NCBI GenBank assembly: GCA_003222395.1
Contig: QHWB01000070.1
Span: 1-37,363 of the forward strand
DNA: 37,363 nucleotides
Direction: 5' to 3'
Source of the DNA: Acidobacteriota bacterium
GTDB taxonomy: Bacteria > Acidobacteriota > Vicinamibacteria > Vicinamibacterales > CAVVIG01
Below the pieces are notes generated by a model. That model saw nothing but the letters and a program-made list of their open reading frames with translations, did no database searches and was not told the origin of the DNA. Positions within the stretch are counted from its first letter, which is position 1. Each line of letters begins with the position of its first letter. The position numbers and the translations under genes are program-made. Positions 32,970 to 37,363 of the stretch are shown piece by piece.

Positions 32970-34783
32970 ACGTCACCCGTTCGCATGCGCTCTTTGAGCA
33001 GATCCATCGTCCGCCACGCCATGGCGAGGATCGACCAGGTGGTGTTCTGGGTACCGCCACACACGAACGGCGCGGCGTCGGCGAGGTACACGTTCTTCAC
33101 ATCGTGCAGGCGGCACGATGGATCCGTGACCGACGTCTTCGGGTCGCGACCCATGCGAGCCGTCCCGATCTCGTGAATCGACCATCCGGGCGGAAGCGGC
33201 TCGCGCTCGATCTTGATGTCCTCGGCATGCGCCGCCATCAGCATCTCCTCGATCGAGTCGGCCATGTCCTTCGCCATCTTCAGCTCGTTGTCGCCGAACC
33301 GGTAGTCGAAGCGCAGCACCGGGATGCCCCACGCGTCCTTCACGTCGCGATCGAGCATCACGCGGTTCTCTTTTCGCGGCAGCACCTCGCCGAATCCGCC
33401 GAAGCTGATGATCGCGGGATAGTACTTGCGCACGCTCGACTTGAATGACTTCCCGTATCCCGGCATGTCGTGCGCCATGCTCGGGTAGTCGGCGCAGCCG
33501 CCGCCGCCCTGGAAGTGATAGCCGCGAATGAAGTCGGGATGGCGATCCGTGATGTTGCGGAACCGCGGAATGTACGGCGCGACGGGACGGCCGTCGTCGA
33601 GCGTCGTCTCGGTGCCGATTCGCGCCGGGATGTAGCCGCTGCCGCGAATCCCCATGACGTGCTCGCTCAGGTAGCAGCCGAGTAGCCCGGACGAGTTGCC
33701 GAGGCCGTCCGGATACGCGCGCGTTCGGGAATTGAGCAGGATACGGGTCGAATCGAGCGTGCCCGCGCCGAGGACGACGACGCGCGCCGGGAAGTCGAGC
33801 ACCTCGCGCGTGTTCGCGTCGATGACGCGGACGCCCGTCGCGATGTTGGTCGCGTCGTCGATGAGCACCTCGGAAACGATCGAGTACGGACGGATCGTCA
33901 GGTTGCCGGAGTCGCGCGCCGGATAGACGAGCGCCGTCGGCGAGTGAAACGCCGCTCCGATGTTGCAGCCGCGCCCGCAGCGGCCGCGTCCCGCGCACTT
34001 CGCGCGGTACTTGTTGAGCACGCCGTCCGTCGTGACACCCGCGCGCCCCGGAATGTAGTGGCGCCCCATCTTCGCGATCGCGCGCTTGAAGGCGACTTCG
34101 ACGCAATTGAGCTTGTACGGACGCTGGAAGATACCGTCGGGCACCTGCTCGAGCCCTTCCTTCGTCCCCGAGCAGCCGAGCAGCACGTCGACCTTGTCGT
34201 AGTACGGCTTGACGTCGTCGTACGAGATCGGCCAATCGACGTCGAATCCGTCGCGGCTCGCGGCGTTGAACTGCAGCGGACCGTAGCGCAGCGCCCCGCG
34301 ACCCCAGAAATTCGTCCTGCCGCCGAGCACGCGCGCGCGAACCCACGCGTAGGGCGTGCCGGTCGTCGGATGCTGCCGCTCGTCGACGACCCAGTTCCGC
34401 GTGAACGTGTTGCCCGAGTACGACAGCACCTTCTTCGATTTCTCGAACGCGGGATTGTTCCCGTACGGTCGATCGAGGAAGTTGTATTCGGCGACGGCGA
34501 TCGGACGCTCGCCCGGCGGCAGCCGATTGCGCCGCATCGACGCATACGGCCATTCCATCGTTCGATACTCGGTGCGCTCGTCGATCAGCCGGCCCGCTTC
34601 GAGCAACAGCACCTTGATGCCGGCCATCGCGAGCTGATAAGCGGCCATGCCCCCGGCCGCGCCGCTGCCGACGACGATCACGTCCCAGCGATCGGTGCCC
34701 GGTTTGATCGCAGCCGCGAGCCGTCGCGACTCCCCAGCGACGTTGTCGAGATCGAGCGTCAGGGTTCGATCGGTCTGCATCAT
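32966..34783 (-). CDS. GMC-family FAD-dependent sugar oxidoreductase
   Basis: 605 residues from the ATG at 34783; upstream codons lie in a repeat and were not included. 'WDVIVVGSGAAGGMAAYQLA' (G39-x-G41-x2-G44) and 'VLLLEAG' bind FAD. The C-terminal GMC domain ends 'HEIGTARMG...NTTWSILAMAWR', with H537 and N580 as the catalytic pair. A C-x5-C-x3-C stretch (KCAGRGRCGRGC) lies just before 'NIGAAFHSPTAL', a position where related FAD sugar dehydrogenases can bind an iron-sulfur cluster. No signal peptide of its own: co-export with the Tat-signal-bearing small subunit encoded directly upstream is the known arrangement for gluconate/glucoside dehydrogenases. It probably oxidises a sugar hydroxyl, for example at C3. 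An electron-accepting cytochrome is not in the window. Confidence 0.9.
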   Translation of the reverse strand: MMQTDRTLTLDLDNVAGESRRLAAAIKPGTDRWDVIVVGSGAAGGMAAYQLAMAGIKVLLLEAGRLIDERTEYRTMEWPYASMRRNRLPPGERPIAVAEYNFLDRPYGNNPAFEKSKKVLSYSGNTFTRNWVVDERQHPTTGTPYAWVRARVLGGRTNFWGRGALRYGPLQFNAASRDGFDVDWPISYDDVKPYYDKVDVLLGCSGTKEGLEQVPDGIFQRPYKLNCVEVAFKRAIAKMGRHYIPGRAGVTTDGVLNKYRAKCAGRGRCGRGCNIGAAFHSPTALVYPARDSGNLTIRPYSIVSEVLIDDATNIATGVRVIDANTREVLDFPARVVVLGAGTLDSTRILLNSRTRAYPDGLGNSSGLLGCYLSEHVMGIRGSGYIPARIGTETTLDDGRPVAPYIPRFRNITDRHPDFIRGYHFQGGGGCADYPSMAHDMPGYGKSFKSSVRKYYPAIISFGGFGEVLPRKENRVMLDRDVKDAWGIPVLRFDYRFGDNELKMAKDMADSIEEMLMAAHAEDIKIEREPLPPGWSIHEIGTARMGRDPKTSVTDPSCRLHDVKNVYLADAAPFVCGGTQNTTWSILAMAWRTMDLLKERMRTGDV

Positions 34784-34794
34784 GGTCTTTCTGA

Positions 34795-34915
34795 GATTGC
34801 TGATTGCGGATTGCTGATCGCTGATTGAATTGTTGATTGGTTGCGGACTGGACTGCGAAGCAATCAGCAATCAATCAGCGATCAATCAATAATCTGAAAT
34901 CTGAAATCTGCAATT
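34795..34915. repeat. Heptamer repeat array with inverted halves
   Basis: GATTGCT, GATTGCG, GATTGCT, GATCGCT and GATTGAA run from 34795 to 34829. An inverted set follows (CAATCAGCAATC at 34861-34872 is the exact reverse complement of 34795-34806), then TGAAATC units up to the stop codon of the subunit-3 gene. The array fills the gap between two genes of one probable operon and could fold into a long hairpin in the mRNA. Confidence 0.88.
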
Positions 34916-35545
34916 TCATTCGACGCGTTTCTGTCCACACTGCGGGCAATCCTTGCCGTCCTCGGTCTCGCAGCCGACGAATTCGCGCAGGAACTTGTTG
35001 CCCTTGTAGCGCAGCTCCTGGTGGATGCCGATCTCCGACGTGTAATAGCCGCGAATCGTCGCCTGCTTGGCCATCACGAAAAATTCTTCGAGCGCGCTCT
35101 GCGGCGCGATCTCGTTGCGGCTGATGTTGTGGAGGATGGCGTCGGACTGAGCGGCAATGAGCTCGACGAACGGCGTCCTGAAGCGGGCCGTCGCCTCGGC
35201 GTCGAGCGCCGCCACGCCGCCGATCCACCGCAGCATCTGCTCCGGCTCCGACTCGCTGAGCAAGAGGTCGATGTAGTCGGCGACCCGCGCCTGCTTCGCG
35301 CCGGGAGAGCGATCGTCGGCGGGGATGATCATCTCGACGAGCGCCTCGAGCGTCTGGAACTGCGGCGGCGTGAGAACCTTCGGCTGGGGCGCGGCGTTCG
35401 CCTCCTGAATCCGAGCGAACGCGAGCAGCCCTTCATCGGATAACCATGGCAGCGCCGCGACGGTTCCGACGCCTGCGCCGAACGCTTTCAGCGCGGCGCG
35501 GCGGCTGATTTTTCCCTGCTGAGTCTCAGCGTTTTGCACGGCCAC
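34916..35545 (-). CDS. Gluconate 2-dehydrogenase subunit 3-like protein (Tat-exported small subunit)
   Basis: 209 residues from a GTG at 35545, with AGGA upstream. 'KISRRAALKAFGAGVGTVAALPW' is a Tat signal. The helical body ('LTPPQFQTLEALVEMIIPADDRSPGAKQARVADYIDLLLSE' and 'FVMAKQATIRGYYTSEIGIHQELRYKGN') matches the gluconate 2-dehydrogenase subunit 3 family. The C terminus holds C-x8-C-P-Q-C, an unusual cysteine group that might bind a metal. Its job is to escort the FAD-binding large subunit through the Tat pathway and join the complex. The GMC gene directly downstream is that large subunit. The gap of 132 bases is occupied by the heptamer array. Confidence 0.9.
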   Translation of the reverse strand: MAVQNAETQQGKISRRAALKAFGAGVGTVAALPWLSDEGLLAFARIQEANAAPQPKVLTPPQFQTLEALVEMIIPADDRSPGAKQARVADYIDLLLSESEPEQMLRWIGGVAALDAEATARFRTPFVELIAAQSDAILHNISRNEIAPQSALEEFFVMAKQATIRGYYTSEIGIHQELRYKGNKFLREFVGCETEDGKDCPQCGQKRVE

Positions 35546-35570
35546 ATCATCCTGCGGTGGGACGGCGAGA

Positions 35571-35816
35571 TCAAGAAACCTGTTGAGCGCATGCCAATCG
35601 TCCTTTCGTCATAGCGACGAGCAGTAGCGCCGTGCCGAGCCCGATCAGCGCAAGCAGCGTAACCATCGAAATCTGCGCGCGCGGCTCAACGCCGGCGAGC
35701 AGTCCCGCCAGCCAACGCGATACCGTATTGAAAGCGGCGTGGCTGGCGACCGCGGCGATGACGCTGAAGCCGGCGAGGTTGACGCTGAACGTGAGGATCA
35801 CGGACAGGCCGGTCAT
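35571..35816 (-). pseudogene. C-terminal fragment resembling a CPBP intramembrane protease
   Basis: 81 residues. It has two hydrophobic segments ('LSVILTFSVNLAGFSVIAAV' and 'ISMVTLLALIGLGTALLLVAM'), and between them 'SHAAFNTVSRWLAGLL', which resembles the third conserved motif (H-x3-N) of CPBP/Rce1-type membrane proteases. The usual EExxxR and FxxxH motifs that must precede it are absent, and the frame starts only seven bases after the stop of the CRTAC1 gene. It is most simply a truncated remnant. An alternative is a genuine small two-helix membrane protein read with the CRTAC1 transcript. Confidence 0.5.
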
Positions 35817-35823
35817 GATCTGC

Positions 35824-37363
35824 TTATCGCTGTCCAGTGCCGCGACGTAGCGTCAGTACCCGATCACCGCTGACACCGGTCCACCGCTCACGCTGGCCGT
35901 CAGGCCACTGGACGACAACGGCGCTGACGGCCGCCGACGATCCGAGCCCGAAATGCACACGCACGTCGCTTGCCGACAGGTAGCTGCCATCCGTCCTCAC
36001 GCGGCGCCAGAGCGTGGGACGGCCCGATCGCTCGACGCCGACCCAGCTGCCGATGCCGAATCGATTCGCCGGCCGCTCGTCGAGACGCACCTGAATCCAG
36101 TGATTCCGCGCGCCAGTCTGGTTGAGGAGCAGCCGCACCGGCCCGTTGTTGTTCGTGAACACGATGTCGACGTCGCCGTCGTTGTCGATGTCGCCGAATG
36201 CCGCGCCTCTGCTGATCTCGGCGCGTGCGAAGGCAGGACCCGCGGACGCGCTCGTCTCCTCGAAGCGTCCCGTGCCGCTGTTCCGGAAAAGCTGATTCCT
36301 CATCCGGTACGGCGCCGGCTGCCCGCGAAGCGACTCCACGATGTTGACGGCGCCATTGGCGACGAACAGATCCGGCCACCCGTCGTTGTCGTAATCGATC
36401 CAGTCGGTGCCGAAGCCGGTGAACCGCGCGGTCAGCGACGCGAGACCGCTTCGCACCCTCGCGTCCTCGAAGTTGCCGCGGCCGTCGTTCACGTACAGCA
36501 CCGACGTCTCTCCGACGATGTTCGTGACGAACAGATCTTCGTCGCCGTCGAGATCGAAGTCTCCCGACGCGACGCCCATGCTCCCTTCGGGGTTGCCTTC
36601 CGAATTCAACGCCGCGCCGGAGAGCGGTCCTTCGTCGACGAACGTGCCGTCGTGGCGATTGAGCCAGAGCTGATTCGGCGTGCCGTCGTTCGCCACGTAC
36701 GCGTCGAGCCAGCCATCGCCGTTGTAGTCGCCGACGGCCACGCCGAGTCCCGCTCCGTACGCTTTGCTGATGCCAGCCGCCGCCGTGACGTCGACGAAGT
36801 GTCCTCTGCCGTCATTTCGAAACAGCCGCGCGGGAACGGGCCGATAGACGCGCGGACTGCAGTAGTCGCGCGTGCCGACCGGGTCGTTGCACAGCTTGTT
36901 CGCGGCCGCCGTGAAGTCGACGTAGCGAGCGACGAACAGATCCAGATACCCGTCGCGGTCGTAATCGAAGAACGCCGCGCTGGTGCTCCATGCCGAGTCG
37001 CTGATGCCAGCCTGCCTGGTCACGTCGGTGAACGTGCCGTTGCCGTTGTTGTGCAGAAGCGCGATCGAGCCGAACGACGTGACGAGCAGGTCGAGGTAGC
37101 CGTCGTTGTCGTAGTCGCCCACGGCCGCGCCCATGCCGTAGCCGCGAATCCCGGCGCCGGAGCGTTCGGTCACGTCGGTGAAGTGCAGCGTGCGCCGGCT
37201 GTCCGCGCCGATCGTCAGGTCGTTGCGAAAGAGGCGGCTGGTTGGAGCCTCGCGCGCCGGGCTGGGCAGCGCGCCACCCTGAACGAGGAACACGTCGAGG
37301 TCGCCGTCGTTGTCGTAGTCGAAGAGCGCGACGCCGGCGCCCATCATCTCCGGCAGGTAGTAG
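35824..37363 (-). CDS. CRTAC1-family FG-GAP/ASPIC-UnbV protein, 5' truncated by window edge
   Basis: At least 513 residues, open to the window end: codons before the first ATG (37347) read 'YYLPE', the conserved lead into 'MMGAGVALFDYDNDGDLDVF'. Seven calcium-binding loops follow at intervals (DYDNDGDLD, DYDNDGYLD, DYDRDGYLD, DYNGDGWLD, DFDLDGDED, DYDNDGWPD, DIDNDGDVD), forming a beta-propeller of FG-GAP/VCBS repeats. The C terminus is an ASPIC/UnbV domain ('NHWIQVRLDERPANRFGIGSWV...VHFGLGSSAAVSAVVVQWPDGQ'). Such proteins are exported and frequent in Acidobacteriota and Planctomycetota, where they are thought to bind surfaces or polymers. No enzymatic activity is known. Confidence 0.9.
   Translation of the reverse strand, partial: YYLPEMMGAGVALFDYDNDGDLDVFLVQGGALPSPAREAPTSRLFRNDLTIGADSRRTLHFTDVTERSGAGIRGYGMGAAVGDYDNDGYLDLLVTSFGSIALLHNNGNGTFTDVTRQAGISDSAWSTSAAFFDYDRDGYLDLFVARYVDFTAAANKLCNDPVGTRDYCSPRVYRPVPARLFRNDGRGHFVDVTAAAGISKAYGAGLGVAVGDYNGDGWLDAYVANDGTPNQLWLNRHDGTFVDEGPLSGAALNSEGNPEGSMGVASGDFDLDGDEDLFVTNIVGETSVLYVNDGRGNFEDARVRSGLASLTARFTGFGTDWIDYDNDGWPDLFVANGAVNIVESLRGQPAPYRMRNQLFRNSGTGRFEETSASAGPAFARAEISRGAAFGDIDNDGDVDIVFTNNNGPVRLLLNQTGARNHWIQVRLDERPANRFGIGSWVGVERSGRPTLWRRVRTDGSYLSASDVRVHFGLGSSAAVSAVVVQWPDGQRERWTGVSGDRVLTLRRGTGQR

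Overview
This window looks like a high-GC chromosomal segment from an Acidobacteriota member, most likely a Vicinamibacteria-type (subdivision 6) soil or sediment bacterium. The basis is gene content only: Oar-like TonB-dependent receptors with an N-terminal carboxypeptidase-regulatory domain, many Tat-exported Gfo/Idh/MocA oxidoreductases, DUF1080 proteins, a CRTAC1-type FG-GAP/ASPIC protein and a GMC oxidoreductase paired with a gluconate-2-dehydrogenase-subunit-3-like protein. No rRNA, tRNA, CRISPR array, integrase or transposase was seen. Both window edges cut genes.

Layout. 1-6463 (+): two paralogous GH42/GHL6-like putative glycosidases with a small secreted protein between them, then a third TIM-barrel protein with the same cysteine cluster. 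6532-10159: accessory small genes, namely a choice-of-anchor-P-like secreted protein (-), an AraC-type regulator (+), a DUF1059 protein (+), a small membrane protein (-) and a two-gene nucleotidyltransferase unit (+). 10288-18603 (-): in transcription order, a PmoA/DUF6807-like protein, a Tat-exported Gfo/Idh/MocA oxidoreductase, a GH29 alpha-L-fucosidase, a TonB-dependent receptor and an MBL-fold hydrolase. 18748-19023: a frame-disrupted gene remnant. 19030-30704: a DUF1080 hydrolase (-), divergent from a (+) series of cytosolic Gfo/Idh/MocA, TonB receptor, exported Gfo/Idh/MocA, DUF1080, beta-propeller, amidohydrolase and two-domain esterase. 30937-31718 (-): two small secreted proteins behind a structured leader. 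32094-35545 (-): gluconate-DH subunit 3-like protein, GMC oxidoreductase and sugar isomerase-like TIM barrel. 35571-37363 (-): a CPBP C-terminal fragment and a CRTAC1 protein.

How it fits together. The content reads as a glycan/glycoside utilisation island. Receptors would import oligosaccharides. Fucosidase, GH42-like proteins and esterase would trim them outside the cytoplasm. The GMC/subunit-3 pair, DUF1080 proteins, Gfo/Idh/MocA enzymes and the isomerase-like protein resemble the oxidise-then-eliminate 3-keto-glycoside route known from Agrobacterium and Bacteroides. This functional linkage is inference from family membership and position.

The most unusual material is between and inside genes: period-7 tandem repeats at three loci, a 103-bp tandem duplication with hairpins, a GC-rich palindromic insert translated in frame inside a beta-propeller gene, very stable hairpins between genes, and a gene remnant whose recognisable protein sequence alternates between two frames.
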